From contig NZ_JAHXBN010000018.1 of NCBI RefSeq assembly GCF_019924045.1, forward strand, positions 434,001-498,000: 64,000 nucleotides of DNA, given 5' to 3'. The position numbers were made by a program, and so were the translations under genes. The notes under the pieces are model-generated. The model ran no database searches and was not told the DNA's origin. It saw nothing but the letters and a program-made list of their open reading frames with translations. This document shows, piece after piece, positions 44,473 through 53,914 of this stretch. The stretch's first letter is position 1; the number at the start of each line of letters is the position of its first letter. This DNA comes from Dyadobacter fermentans (lineage in GTDB: Bacteria; Bacteroidota; Bacteroidia; Cytophagales; Spirosomataceae).

Positions 44473-44889
44473 ATGCACAAAACCCATTTATTATCACCAA
44501 TCGTAAAGCTCTTGGCATTGGCGCTCCTGCTCCTTTCGTGTTCCACCGGAAAAATGAAACAATCTCCGTCCGGCCTTCAATATAGCATTTTAAAGAAAGG
44601 CAATGGTCCTAAGGCAAAAACCGGGCAAGAAATCCTGCTTTTTGAAACGACAAGCTACCGGACGGGGCAGGTATTGTATTCCAATGAAAATACCACTACG
44701 CCGGTAAAGGTCGTCATTGGTGGCAACCAGGCAACAAAGGCTGTCGATGAGGCACTTCTGGGAATGCAGGAGGGAGAAATCAAGCAGATTATCGCGCCGC
44801 CCTATCTGGTAAAACGAAAGGAATATCCTTCCAATGTTCACCCCGACTCTGCGCTGGTGATTAAAATGATCCTGCATAAGATCTTGTAG
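44473..44889 (+). CDS. FKBP-type peptidyl-prolyl isomerase lipoprotein
   Basis: About 138 residues from the ATG at 44473; the frame from 44422 lacks a signal. A lipobox LLLSCS puts the lipidated cysteine at residue 23. The domain has the FKBP order: GLQYSILKKGNGPKAKTGQ, then LLGMQEGEIKQIIAPPYLV. The usual aromatic active-site residues (D/F/W) are only partly present, so isomerase activity is uncertain and a chaperone role is possible. It follows the hydrolase by about 110 bases. Confidence 0.8.
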   Translation: MHKTHLLSPIVKLLALALLLLSCSTGKMKQSPSGLQYSILKKGNGPKAKTGQEILLFETTSYRTGQVLYSNENTTTPVKVVIGGNQATKAVDEALLGMQEGEIKQIIAPPYLVKRKEYPSNVHPDSALVIKMILHKIL

Positions 44890-44900
44890 TTACCGCGCAA

Positions 44901-44940
44901 AGCAAAAGGAGGCAACTACTTCCGTATTTGCCTCCTTGCT
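44901..44940. terminator. Bidirectional terminator hairpin
   Basis: A 10-base perfect stem AAGGAGGCAA (44906-44915) / TTGCCTCCTT (44928-44937), extended by AGCA/TGCT, between the convergent FKBP and lipoprotein genes. A 12-base loop separates the arms. Confidence 0.7.
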
Positions 44941-44961
44941 GAACTTTCGATAAAACGAATG

Positions 44962-45669
44962 CTATTTCGTTGTCACTTCCGTCATTTTCACTTTCACGGA
45001 CGTGTAATATAAGGTAGTGGTTGCCTCGAAGCCGGAATCGGTTCCGAAAATGAGCCACAGGTTACCGCTGGCGTCGGTTTTACCTTTGAATTCACCCGTT
45101 TTCGTGAGCAGCTTGTAGCCTACCTTATCGGTTCCGTTCCCGACGTCACCGATGATTTTCATATCCTTGCCGTCGTTTTTCTGCTGGATTTTATCGATGT
45201 TCATCCGGTAATGATCCAGGTTATCGACGGTCGTTTTCGGCTCGACAGGCACCGCGCCGATGCCTACGCTCACCGCATTGGGTGCACCGCCCACACCTGC
45301 CCATCCCTCCGAAGGCGCATCGGACGCAAATTCAAGGGTGAAGGCCGCATTGTATTCCTGATTCGGTTTCAGTCCTGTAATTTTCTTTTTGAAATACATA
45401 AACAGGTCGTCGCTATGGTTGTTGCCCGAAATCCGGAAACCCTTTTTCTGGGTGTCGAGCGGCGCAGGCAGGTTGGCGATTCCCTCTTCGAGTTTCCAGT
45501 CGGTCTCCATCTTCACGGGATAATCGGCAAAACCGGCTGTCCATCCTTTCTTGTCGCCATTGAACTGGTCGTTAATCTCCATTTCAGAAGGCAGTCCCGG
45601 AGCGCTGTCATCGTCGTTACAAGCGAGGAACAGGAATGGCAGGCCGAGCATCAAAACTAACTTTTTCAT
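44962..45669 (-). CDS. Hypothetical lipoprotein
   Basis: A 235-residue protein with a lipobox LFLAC (lipidated Cys17) followed by an acidic NDDDSAPG linker, as in exported Bacteroidota lipoproteins. The body is beta-rich (FADYPVKMETDWKLEEG, NAAFTLEFASDAPSEGW) and resembles carbohydrate-binding jelly rolls, but no family is certain. It is read on the minus strand just downstream of the RND permease gene, separated by about 157 bases, so it may be transcribed on its own. Confidence 0.7.
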   Translation of the reverse strand: MKKLVLMLGLPFLFLACNDDDSAPGLPSEMEINDQFNGDKKGWTAGFADYPVKMETDWKLEEGIANLPAPLDTQKKGFRISGNNHSDDLFMYFKKKITGLKPNQEYNAAFTLEFASDAPSEGWAGVGGAPNAVSVGIGAVPVEPKTTVDNLDHYRMNIDKIQQKNDGKDMKIIGDVGNGTDKVGYKLLTKTGEFKGKTDASGNLWLIFGTDSGFEATTTLYYTSVKVKMTEVTTK

Positions 45670-45826
45670 GAACTGTTATTTGGTTTTTAAATCAGCTTAG
45701 TGATGCAAAACCGCGTCGGTTTGGTTGGAACAAACGCACAAAAGTTATTCCCACCCGGCCATGTCTTCCTGAAAATGAACAATCTAATTCATGTTAAATT
45801 TTTAGGTAACCCTATCTGGCACCCGG

Positions 45827-48800
45827 TTACGAAGCCGCGTACCGGGATGTCGTGCCCTGTTTTTTCCGATTGAAAAAGGTGTAAATAATCGGAAAAACGA
45901 GCAGCGTCAGAACGGTCGCCGTGATGAGCCCGCCAATTACGACGATGGCCAGCGGCTTCTGCGTTTCGGATCCGATACCAGTCGACATCGCCGCCGGCAG
46001 AAGGCCTATCGCCGCCATCAGGGCCGTCATCACAACGGGCCTGATCCTCGATTTCACGCCCTGCCGCACCGCTTCTTCCAGCGGCATCCGGGCCGCCAGG
46101 TTTTTGTTGAATACCGAAATCAATATCACCCCGTTTTGCACGCATAACCCAAACAGTGCGATGAACCCTACCCCGGCCGAAATACCGAAGTTCATATGCG
46201 TAACATGCAGCGCGAGGATACCGCCTACCAATGCGAAGGGCACGTTGGCGAGCACAAGGCCTGCATCTTTGGCATTGCTAAACATGATGAACAGCAAGAT
46301 AAAAATGCCTATCAGGCTCACGGGCACTACCTGCGCGAGGCGGTCGGTGGCGCGCACCTGGTTTTCAAACTCTCCCACCCATTCCACGGAATATCCTTTC
46401 GGTAAATCAATGAGTTTTTCCTTTACACGCTGCTGGGCCTCGGCGATGGTGCCGCCCAGATCTCTGCCGCGGACAGAAAATTTAACACCGATAAATCGCT
46501 TGTTGTTATCCCTGTAAACAAAGGCCGGACCGGTTATTTTACGGATCGTGGCGATTTCCTTCAATGGTATTTTGCTGCCCGTGAGCGTCGGCACCATCAG
46601 TTGTTGAATGCTCTGCTCATCAGCCCGGTATTCCTCCTTGTAGCGTAGCCTGATATCGAACTTGCGCTCACCTTCGTACAAAATAGAGGCCGTCTTCCCA
46701 CCGATCGCCATTTCGATCACGGCCTGGGCATCGGCGGTGCTCACGCCATATTGCGCCATTTTGTGGTCGTGCAGGATCACGCTGATCTCCGGCTGGCCGA
46801 TATTGCGGATCAGGCCAAGGTCTTTGATACCGTCCACATTCCGCACGGCGTCCATGGCGATATTGGCGTATTTTTCCAGCTCCTGCAAATCGGAACCGAA
46901 TATCTTAATCCCGTTGCTCGCCTTATAGCCAGCCACGGCCTCGGCCACATTGTCTACGATCGGCTGTGAGTAGTTGTACAAAACACCAGGATAGTTGCTC
47001 AGCAGTTTGTTCATTTCATCGGTCAGCTGCTCGACGTTGATTTTCCGCTTCCATTCTTTCTGCGGCACCAGATCTACCTGAAACTGGCAGAAATAGAAGC
47101 CGTTAGGATCGGTACCGTCGTTGGAGCGGCCCACCTGGGACAGTACCTGCTTCACTTCCGGGAAAGTTTTCAGGTCGCGGCGGATCTTTTGGGACATCTT
47201 CACACTTTCGGGCAGTGACATGCTCATCGGGAGCTCGGCAGTCACCCACAACGCACCCTCATTCAACTGAGGCAAAAACTCGGTCCCCAGCATGGTGGCG
47301 GAGAAAAGCGATACGCTCAGAAATGCCGTCGCGGCGATCATACTGATCTTTTTATGCCCGTAACACCATTCAAAACCCCTCGAAACAGTCTTATCAAAGA
47401 AATTGACAACCGGATTATTCTTTTCCCGCACATTCTTGTTCAGCAAAAACGAGCAGAGCACAGGCACCAGCGTGAGTGTATAAAACAATGCACCCAGCAA
47501 GGCAAAACCCAGCGTGTAAGCCAGTGGACTGAACATTTTACCTTCTACTTTCTGAAAACTGAAAATAGGGATCAATGCGGTGATAATGATGAGTTTAGAG
47601 AAGAAAATAGCCTTACCCAGCTCACCGCCCGTCTTTTTGATCAAACCCAATTTCGACAACCGGTTGAAACGGTCCATACCCCGCTTGTGCGCCATATGAT
47701 CGAGCGCAACGAACACGCCCTCGACCATTACCACGGCCCCGTCGATGATGATACCGAAGTCTATCGCCCCCATCGATAGCAGGTTGGCCGACATCCCTTT
47801 CAAATACAAACACATGAATGCAAAAAGCAATGCGAGTGGGATGATGATCGACACGATGACGGTCGTACGCCAGTCGGCCATGAACAGGAACACGATAACC
47901 GTCACAAACACAATACCTTCCACCAGGTTATGCTTTACCGTATCGGCGCAGAATTCGATCAGATTATCACGATCGTAGAAGGTAACCATCTTCACATCCG
48001 GCGGTAGTATCTTGGTGTTCAGCTCCGTGATTTTCTCCTTGATGCGCGCCAGCACTTCGCTTGGGTTCTCGCCTTTCCGCTGTACCACAATGCCTTCTAC
48101 GACATCGTCCTTACCGTCCAGTCCTACCTGCCCCACCCGCGGCAAATCCGATTCCTTCACGTCCGCCACATGCTTCACCAACACGGGGTAATCCTTCACA
48201 TATTCAACGATAATGTTCTCGATGTCCTGCGTCGATTCCAGCAGTCCGATCCCGCGCACAACGTACGCCTGACCGTTTTTCTCGATCACATCACCGCCTA
48301 CGTTGATATTGCTCTTCGTAACGGCCTCGTACACATCGGCCGGCGTAATATTGTATTTCGCCAACGCGGTAGGGTTCACCTGCACCTCGTAAATCTTCTC
48401 TCTCCCCCCAAATGCCACCACATCGGCCACACCGGGCACGCTACGCAGCTGACGATCAATCACCCAGTTCTGTAATGTGAGCAACTCGCGGCTGTCACGG
48501 TCCTTACTTTCAAGGGTATACCGGAATATCTCACCCGTGGGGCCATAGGGCGGCTGCACTTCGGGGTCCACACCGTCGGGCAACGACACCGTCCGGAGCT
48601 GGTTATTCACCTGTTGCCTGGCAAAGAAATCCTCGACCCCGTCGTCGAATATGATTTTGATCACCGACAGCCCGAACATCGTCACACTCCGTACATTGGC
48701 TTTCTTCTGCACGGAGTTCATCGCGATCTCGATCGGCTGCGTCACGAACCGTTCAATCTCCTCGGCGCTGCGGCCGTTCCATTGCGAAACGATAATAATC

Positions 48801-48946
48801 TGCGTATTGGTAATGTCCGGGAAAGCTTCCAGTGGGGTCGCACGATAGCTCGCTATGCCCGCCACAACGAGCAGCCCCGTCAGGAAAAATATGAAAAAGC
48901 GGTTCCTGAGCGAGAAGCCCACGATTCCCCTGATGAATTTGTTCAT
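45827..48946 (-). CDS. CusA/CzcA-family RND efflux permease
   Basis: A 1039-residue heavy-metal-type RND pump. Twelve membrane segments with two large periplasmic loops are visible; SMGAIDFGIIIDGAVVMVEG marks transmembrane helix 4 with the proton-relay acids, and FIALFGLCVQNGVILISVFN the paired helix 10. It moves monovalent or divalent metal ions from periplasm to outside using the proton gradient. It is followed upstream in the operon by the adaptor and TolC genes. The start at 48946 is 1 base from the first arm of a repeat. Confidence 0.92.
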   Translation of the reverse strand: MNKFIRGIVGFSLRNRFFIFFLTGLLVVAGIASYRATPLEAFPDITNTQIIIVSQWNGRSAEEIERFVTQPIEIAMNSVQKKANVRSVTMFGLSVIKIIFDDGVEDFFARQQVNNQLRTVSLPDGVDPEVQPPYGPTGEIFRYTLESKDRDSRELLTLQNWVIDRQLRSVPGVADVVAFGGREKIYEVQVNPTALAKYNITPADVYEAVTKSNINVGGDVIEKNGQAYVVRGIGLLESTQDIENIIVEYVKDYPVLVKHVADVKESDLPRVGQVGLDGKDDVVEGIVVQRKGENPSEVLARIKEKITELNTKILPPDVKMVTFYDRDNLIEFCADTVKHNLVEGIVFVTVIVFLFMADWRTTVIVSIIIPLALLFAFMCLYLKGMSANLLSMGAIDFGIIIDGAVVMVEGVFVALDHMAHKRGMDRFNRLSKLGLIKKTGGELGKAIFFSKLIIITALIPIFSFQKVEGKMFSPLAYTLGFALLGALFYTLTLVPVLCSFLLNKNVREKNNPVVNFFDKTVSRGFEWCYGHKKISMIAATAFLSVSLFSATMLGTEFLPQLNEGALWVTAELPMSMSLPESVKMSQKIRRDLKTFPEVKQVLSQVGRSNDGTDPNGFYFCQFQVDLVPQKEWKRKINVEQLTDEMNKLLSNYPGVLYNYSQPIVDNVAEAVAGYKASNGIKIFGSDLQELEKYANIAMDAVRNVDGIKDLGLIRNIGQPEISVILHDHKMAQYGVSTADAQAVIEMAIGGKTASILYEGERKFDIRLRYKEEYRADEQSIQQLMVPTLTGSKIPLKEIATIRKITGPAFVYRDNNKRFIGVKFSVRGRDLGGTIAEAQQRVKEKLIDLPKGYSVEWVGEFENQVRATDRLAQVVPVSLIGIFILLFIMFSNAKDAGLVLANVPFALVGGILALHVTHMNFGISAGVGFIALFGLCVQNGVILISVFNKNLAARMPLEEAVRQGVKSRIRPVVMTALMAAIGLLPAAMSTGIGSETQKPLAIVVIGGLITATVLTLLVFPIIYTFFNRKKQGTTSRYAAS

Positions 48947-48953
48947 GATTCAA

Positions 48954-49185
48954 TTTTGAATGACCGAATGATTGAATGATTGAATGATTGAATGAGCCGC
49001 CGTGGAACGGGGAATGACTGAATGATTGAATGAGCCGCCGTGGAACGAGGAATGATTGAATGAATGGGTAAATGGGTAAGTTATGTTCTCAGGTAAATGT
49101 TTTCTGACTCACTATTGGGCCATATCTGGCAACACCTTACTATTCTTGACAATCCCTGTCTATTCATTCATTCGGTCATTCAAAA
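48954..49185. repeat. AATGATTGAATG-word repeats with inverted arms
   Basis: An 18-base perfect inverted pair, TTTTGAATGACCGAATGA (48954-48971) and TCATTCGGTCATTCAAAA (49168-49185), encloses tandem GAATGATT words and two 33-base direct copies (TGATTGAATGAGCCGCC onward, at 48985 and 49023, period 38). It fills the gap between the permease and adaptor genes. The words recur at 13284-13413. Confidence 0.7.
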
Positions 49186-49204
49186 TTCATTCAAATTCAT
49201 TCAC

Positions 49205-50293
49205 TCATTGATTTAACGCATTGTAGATAAGCAACTGGTTCTTAGACACAACAGACTCACCTTCTGCCAGCCCGCTGCTGATGTACGCACGTTTGGACAG
49301 ACTACGAAAAACCTCGACCGGCCGTGCTTCGATTTTACTTTTGCTAGTGAAAACGAGTACCCAGTTTTTACTTCTGTCAAAAATCACCGCCTTGGATGGT
49401 ATCGACTGCATCCGGGTGTTTTCCTCGAAATTGAGGCCCACCGTGGCATGCATTTCGGGTTTCAGCCGGTAGCCCGCATTCGAAAGCTGAATGCGGATCT
49501 TCATCGCCCGCGTTTCCGGATCAAGGACATTGTAGATTTTATCCACCTTACCTTTAAAAACTTCGTCGGGAAAACTGATCGTCTTGATGTCGGCCGGCAT
49601 ACCGAGCCTGATTTTGGGAATATCGCTCTCGCTCACGTTGGCCATCACCCACACGTCGGAAATCTGGCCTACGGTAAACAGGCTTTCCGAATTGTCGGAG
49701 CGAAGTTGCGTGCCGCGGTTCACATTCTTGTCTACGATAAACCCGTCGATCGGCGAGCGCACAACATAACTGGCTGACTTTGAAATACCATATATCGCAA
49801 ACACGGCCTTCACCCGATCCAGCTCCGCCTGTGATTTGTCGACCATCTGCCGGGCCGTGATCACCTCGCGCTCGGGTACGAGCTTGCTTTCGAAAAGGTC
49901 TTCGGTGGAAGAAAGGTTTTTTTTCGCAATCAGTAAATCCGACTGAGCCTCAATCATTTGGCGTTCCAGGTCGGCCACTTCGCCCGAGCGGATCGTGGCC
50001 AGTTCCTGCCCTTTGCGCACGTGATCGCCGAGCTCCACTTTCACATCCTCCACATTCCCTCCTACCAGCGGAAACACCCGGATCACCCGGTTTTCGTCCG
50101 GCACGACTTTCCCTACCAGCGTCAGCTCATTGCGCACGGTTTCCGTTCTCACGGTATCGAGCACGATCTGCCGCATCATCGAGTCCGACAGCATGAATGC
50201 CCTGGACTCTTCCTGAGGGCTGGTTTGCTTCCGGCAGGACACGGCCAATAAGGTCACCATTCCGCCCAGAATGGCAATAGCTATTTTTTGCAT
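49205..50293 (-). CDS. RND efflux periplasmic adaptor (CusB/CzcB type)
   Basis: A 362-residue HlyD/CusB-family protein with a lipobox (LLAVSC, Cys20). It has a barrel-sandwich lipoyl domain (FPLVGGNVEDVKVELGD, then SPIDGFIVDKNVNRGTQL), an alpha-hairpin with long helices at 110-160, and a beta barrel (VMANVSESDIPKIRLGM). It joins the permease to the TolC channel. It precedes the permease in the operon with the repeat region between them. No metal-binding N-terminal methionine/histidine cluster is present. Confidence 0.9.
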   Translation of the reverse strand: MQKIAIAILGGMVTLLAVSCRKQTSPQEESRAFMLSDSMMRQIVLDTVRTETVRNELTLVGKVVPDENRVIRVFPLVGGNVEDVKVELGDHVRKGQELATIRSGEVADLERQMIEAQSDLLIAKKNLSSTEDLFESKLVPEREVITARQMVDKSQAELDRVKAVFAIYGISKSASYVVRSPIDGFIVDKNVNRGTQLRSDNSESLFTVGQISDVWVMANVSESDIPKIRLGMPADIKTISFPDEVFKGKVDKIYNVLDPETRAMKIRIQLSNAGYRLKPEMHATVGLNFEENTRMQSIPSKAVIFDRSKNWVLVFTSKSKIEARPVEVFRSLSKRAYISSGLAEGESVVSKNQLLIYNALNQ

Positions 50294-50308
50294 GATGTTT
50301 TTGATGGT

Positions 50309-51559
50309 TTAAAAGGCGAATAATTCCTCTCCTACGACAAAGTTCAGCTCTTCATACACTTTAATGCGGTCGGATTGCAGCCGGTTAAACTCCCGAACGC
50401 TCTCGTTGTAGGTTTCAATGAAATCAATGAATTCGAGGAGGGTTATGTTTCTTTTCTGAAAATTGTCGTAAATGCCGCGGTTGAGTTGTGAAAACTGGTC
50501 GGTAAAGCGCTCTTCCACGCTCCGGTAAGTATTTTCCGCCACGATCACCTTGTTCCAGGCTGCATTCACTTCATTGGCAACACTGTTCCTTTTGGCAGTT
50601 TCCTGGGTTTTGAAATAGCTGATCCCACTTTTCGCGGCGCGGATATTACCTTGGTTCCGGTTATAAAACGGCAGGTCCATCGACGCAGAAACCCCGAAAT
50701 AGTGGTTTTGGTAATTACTTGCCTGATCGTACACCGCACCTACCTGTACATTCGGTTTCGCCAAAGCCTTTTGCAGATTATAGTTCAGCTCGGCCTGTTT
50801 TACAGAAGATTCGGCTACTTTCAGGTCGGTCCGGCGCATCAGTGCAAGCTCCCGCAGCTGTTCGGGTGTCTGCGCCTGAATGTGGTACCGCGCCATTTCC
50901 AGACTATCGACGACCGGCACCACGTAGGCTTCCGTATTGCAGTAAATCCGCATATCGCGCTGGTTTTCGGTTAATTCAAAAAGAATGTCCGCTCTGTTGT
51001 TTCGCAATTGAAAAAGCAATGCTTTCAGGCGCACCACTTCTTTGAGCGACACGTTGTTACGGCCATATTCCTTATCGAACGCCTCCACCGTCGTTGCCAG
51101 CGTACCGATCTGGTTATCCATTAATTGCAATGTCTGAAGCAGGAAGTGAGTTTCGAAAAAGAGCTGCCGGAGATCGAATTTCAGCGTCCGGGCCAGATCA
51201 AAAAATTCCAGTTCGGTTTTCCGGGTCGTTTCCACATCGAGCGCCACTTGCTTTGTACGCTTGCCTGCCCGGGTAATGACCTGTTGCAAACTGATAAACT
51301 TCTGCCCTCCCCTACCCACATCCAGCCAGCCTCGCGAAGGGTTATACGCGCTCAATTCCACGTTCAGATTGGGGTTATCCCAAAGTCTATCCTGTATTTC
51401 GGCCGCCTTGGCGATGTCGATCTGGTAGCGCTCGGCGAGCAGGGTCAGGTTGTTTTTCAAAAAGAGACTGTCCGCCTGCCGGACGGTCACTTTGAGGGTA
51501 TCCTGGGCCTGTGAAACAAAGCTCACACAGACCAGTAACCCGATCAGGTAAAATCGCAT
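50309..51559 (-). CDS. TolC-family outer-membrane efflux protein
   Basis: About 416 residues from the ATG at 51559 (signal peptide MRFYLIGLLVCVSFVSQAQ); the longer frame to 51613 lacks one. It contains the two repeated TolC-type alpha-helical hairpins and beta strands: DNPNLNVELSAYNPSRGW and GVSASMDLPFYNRNQGNIRA. It forms the outer-membrane channel of the metal efflux pump. Its stop lies 16 bases before the adaptor start, consistent with one operon. The hairpin element at 51742-51856 lies upstream. Confidence 0.9.
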   Translation of the reverse strand: MRFYLIGLLVCVSFVSQAQDTLKVTVRQADSLFLKNNLTLLAERYQIDIAKAAEIQDRLWDNPNLNVELSAYNPSRGWLDVGRGGQKFISLQQVITRAGKRTKQVALDVETTRKTELEFFDLARTLKFDLRQLFFETHFLLQTLQLMDNQIGTLATTVEAFDKEYGRNNVSLKEVVRLKALLFQLRNNRADILFELTENQRDMRIYCNTEAYVVPVVDSLEMARYHIQAQTPEQLRELALMRRTDLKVAESSVKQAELNYNLQKALAKPNVQVGAVYDQASNYQNHYFGVSASMDLPFYNRNQGNIRAAKSGISYFKTQETAKRNSVANEVNAAWNKVIVAENTYRSVEERFTDQFSQLNRGIYDNFQKRNITLLEFIDFIETYNESVREFNRLQSDRIKVYEELNFVVGEELFAF

Positions 51560-51741
51560 AACTCTTGTTTTTGACGATGCAAAGATTGGGAAACGGTGCA
51601 TTCCGGTCACCATTTTTGCATTTAGAAAATCCTTAAAAGTAAATTAGGAAAAGATTAAAATGGGGGGCTTGGAGGGTTTTGAGGATATTCGAGGGTGTTT
51701 GTAAGTATTTGGTTTTAAACAAGTTGGTTATTGAAAGAATA

Positions 51742-51856
51742 AGTTGGGCGTAGTTTCTAACTACGTCCGAGTGTCAGCCCGTCGGAGACCGGCTTGTATG
51801 CTGTTGCGGTCGGAGACCGCGTGACGCTCGGACGTAGTCGGAGACTACGCCCAACT
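51742..51856. repeat. 115-bp palindromic hairpin element
   Basis: The ends AGTTGGGCGTAG (51742 on) and CTACGCCCAACT (to 51856) begin arms of about 35 bases that match with four differences, three of them C/T changes that keep G-U pairs. Inside are small three-base-loop hairpins: GTAGTT-TCT-AACTAC, GCGGTC-GGA-GACCGC and CGTAGTC-GGA-GACTACG, with GTCGGAGAC repeated three times. It lies between the response-regulator stop and TolC start. The rest of the gap (51560-51741) shows only AT-rich promoter-like DNA. Confidence 0.75.
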
Positions 51857-51885
51857 GCTGTACGCGAACTTACTCTACTTTTACA

Positions 51886-52581
51886 CTACTCCGCCATCAT
51901 AATATACCCCAGCCCGGGCCTGGTTTGGATCAGCTTCACGTCATAGCCCCTATCGATCTTCTTGCGCAGATAATTGATATACACCTCCACGAAATTCGTC
52001 CCCGGGTCGAAATTCAAATGCCAGATATTCTTTGCGAGATCCATCTTCGAAATGATCGTTCCCGGATGGAGCAGGAAGTATTCCAGCAATGCAAACTCCT
52101 TGGCCGTCAGCCCGATAAACTTCCCTGCGCGGGTTACGACCTTGGTATCCACATTCAGCTGTAAATCCGCGATGGTTAGTATCCGCCTGCCCTCATCCGA
52201 TTTTCCGACGGCCGAAAGCCGCAATGCGGCATTCACCCGAGCGATCAACTCCCTGAAATCAAATGGCTTAACAATATAATCCGTCGCGCCGCGCCCGAGA
52301 CCTTCGACCTTGTCTTCTACCTCGCCGTAAGCCGTAAGCATGATGACGGGCATCACGGGCTTGAACTGCCTGATCTGCCTGCATACATCGAAACCATTCA
52401 TACCCGGCAGGTTAATATCCAGCAGCACAAGGTCATAGCGCCCTTCCAGCGCCATTTTTTTACCCGAAAGCCCGTCGCGGGCGATCTCGGCGTCAAAATC
52501 TTCCGATTGTAAAACCCTGTAAATGTTCTGCGCTATCCGCAGGTCGTCCTCGATAATGAGTATCGTTTTCTTCATCTTCAT
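51886..52581 (-). CDS. OmpR-family response regulator
   Basis: A 231-residue regulator: receiver with Asp55 (LVLLDINLPGMNG), TAY and Lys in YIVKPFDF; C-terminal winged helix (GLTAKEFALLEYFLLHPGTI, then NFVEVYINYLRKKID). This matches CusR-type regulators of metal efflux. It lies upstream of, and in the same direction as, the TolC-adaptor-permease genes and probably controls them. No histidine kinase gene accompanies it in the window, which is unusual. Confidence 0.92.
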   Translation of the reverse strand: MKMKKTILIIEDDLRIAQNIYRVLQSEDFDAEIARDGLSGKKMALEGRYDLVLLDINLPGMNGFDVCRQIRQFKPVMPVIMLTAYGEVEDKVEGLGRGATDYIVKPFDFRELIARVNAALRLSAVGKSDEGRRILTIADLQLNVDTKVVTRAGKFIGLTAKEFALLEYFLLHPGTIISKMDLAKNIWHLNFDPGTNFVEVYINYLRKKIDRGYDVKLIQTRPGLGYIMMAE

Positions 52582-52801
52582 ACATATTCCGATCAGGTTT
52601 CGTCAAAAAGAAGAGCCAGGAGTGATGCAAAGATGCCGGTCGGGATTTGGAACACCCGCCGAAAGTGATTAGATTTTAATTAAATATTACCCAAAAGAAC
52701 ATTACTATATTGAAAATCAGAACATAACAAAAAAACACTGTCATTCCATCCGCACAAACCCGTAAATCCACCGCATTACTATATACGTAAACCAAAAACC
52801 C

Positions 52802-53695
52802 TTGGAAAATTCGATTACCATCCGACAAATGCTCCTTACCGACGTTCCATTCGGCATGCAGCTGGTGCAGCAGGCTGGCTGGAACCAACTCGAAGCCGAC
52901 TGGCACCGCGCGCTCACGCTCCACCCCGAAGGCTGTTTCCTCGCCCAACAAGCGAGCGGGACACCGGCCGGAACTGTCACCACCTGCATTTTGGATGGTC
53001 GGCAGTCCGACGGCAAGCATTCTCGTGACCGGCACGCCGGTAGCATTGCCTGGATTGCCATGGTACTGGTGGATACATCGATGCGGAACCAGGGCATTGG
53101 TCAGAAAATGATGGAACACGCCATCGCACATCTGGATGCCCTGGGTGTTGAGACGCAGCGACTGGACGCCACGGTTTTCGGTAAGGGATTGTATGAAAAG
53201 CTGGGTTTCCGGGAAGAATATGAAGTGGTGCGGATGAAAGGTACTTCCAAAATGCACGAGCGCCTGGACGATGAGGCTATGCCCTGGACGACCGAGACGT
53301 CCCTCCCTGCCGTTCTCGACCTCGATTTACGCATAACAGGCACGCATCGGGAGGCATTCCTGCATTCGTTGCTCCGCTCGAATACATTTTACTATTCGAT
53401 GTTCGAAGACGACCTCGCCTACGCGGGCTCGCGCAAGGGGCGCAACGCGGTCCAGCTCGGTCCGGCTGTCGCATCGACACCCGAAGCCGGTCGCCAGATT
53501 TGCGATGCAATGCTGCATCATTTCAATGGGCTGCCTGTCTTTATCGACATTCCGGTTCCCAATAAGACCGCCTTGCGTTGGGCAAAATCCAACGGTTTGG
53601 AAGAACAGCGACGGTTTATCAGAATGTACAGGGGTAAAAAAATCAACGATAAGCCCGAACTGATCTGGGCCAGTTCGGGCCCTGAAAAAGGTTAG
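52802..53695 (+). CDS. Two-domain GNAT acetyltransferase
   Basis: A 297-residue protein with an N-terminal GNAT domain (SITIRQMLLTDVPFGMQL; the acetyl-CoA loop RNQGIGQKMMEHAIAHL) and a second, diverged GNAT-like half ending VFIDIPVPNKTALRWAKSNG. The frame opens at a TTG; the first ATG (52829) would remove the first beta strand of the fold, so TTG is preferred. It probably acetylates an amine on a small molecule or protein. It is a single gene, divergent from the response regulator. Confidence 0.82.
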   Translation: MENSITIRQMLLTDVPFGMQLVQQAGWNQLEADWHRALTLHPEGCFLAQQASGTPAGTVTTCILDGRQSDGKHSRDRHAGSIAWIAMVLVDTSMRNQGIGQKMMEHAIAHLDALGVETQRLDATVFGKGLYEKLGFREEYEVVRMKGTSKMHERLDDEAMPWTTETSLPAVLDLDLRITGTHREAFLHSLLRSNTFYYSMFEDDLAYAGSRKGRNAVQLGPAVASTPEAGRQICDAMLHHFNGLPVFIDIPVPNKTALRWAKSNGLEEQRRFIRMYRGKKINDKPELIWASSGPEKG

Positions 53696-53838
53696 AAAAC
53701 CGGCATTCCAAACAGGCAATAATCATTGCCGCTAATCGATCCAAACCGTTCGATAATATTCCGTTTAGATTCGGACAATTGGCAAAAAATAGTCGCCGGG
53801 TTTCACTTACTTTAAGCAAATCCATGTTTATTTGTTGA

Positions 53839-53856
53839 CTTCAAATTAGTTTGAAG
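53839..53856. promoter_or_regulatory. Palindrome upstream of the exported-protease cluster
   Basis: Perfect arms CTTCAAA (53839-53845) and TTTGAAG (53850-53856) around TTAG, 58 bases before the first caspase-like gene. The TTAGTTTG part resembles a -7 box. It may be the operator or promoter for the cluster. Confidence 0.45.
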
Positions 53857-53914
53857 CAGCATTCATGATGAAGTTTAAACCCTCCGTGAAAGTCCTGTCC
53901 CAAAATCCGGCCCA

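Noticed and set aside
48985..49055. Possible CRISPR or integration site from two 33-base direct copies
   Set aside because: Only two copies, separated by a few bases of the same words, with no cas, integrase or tRNA gene nearby.
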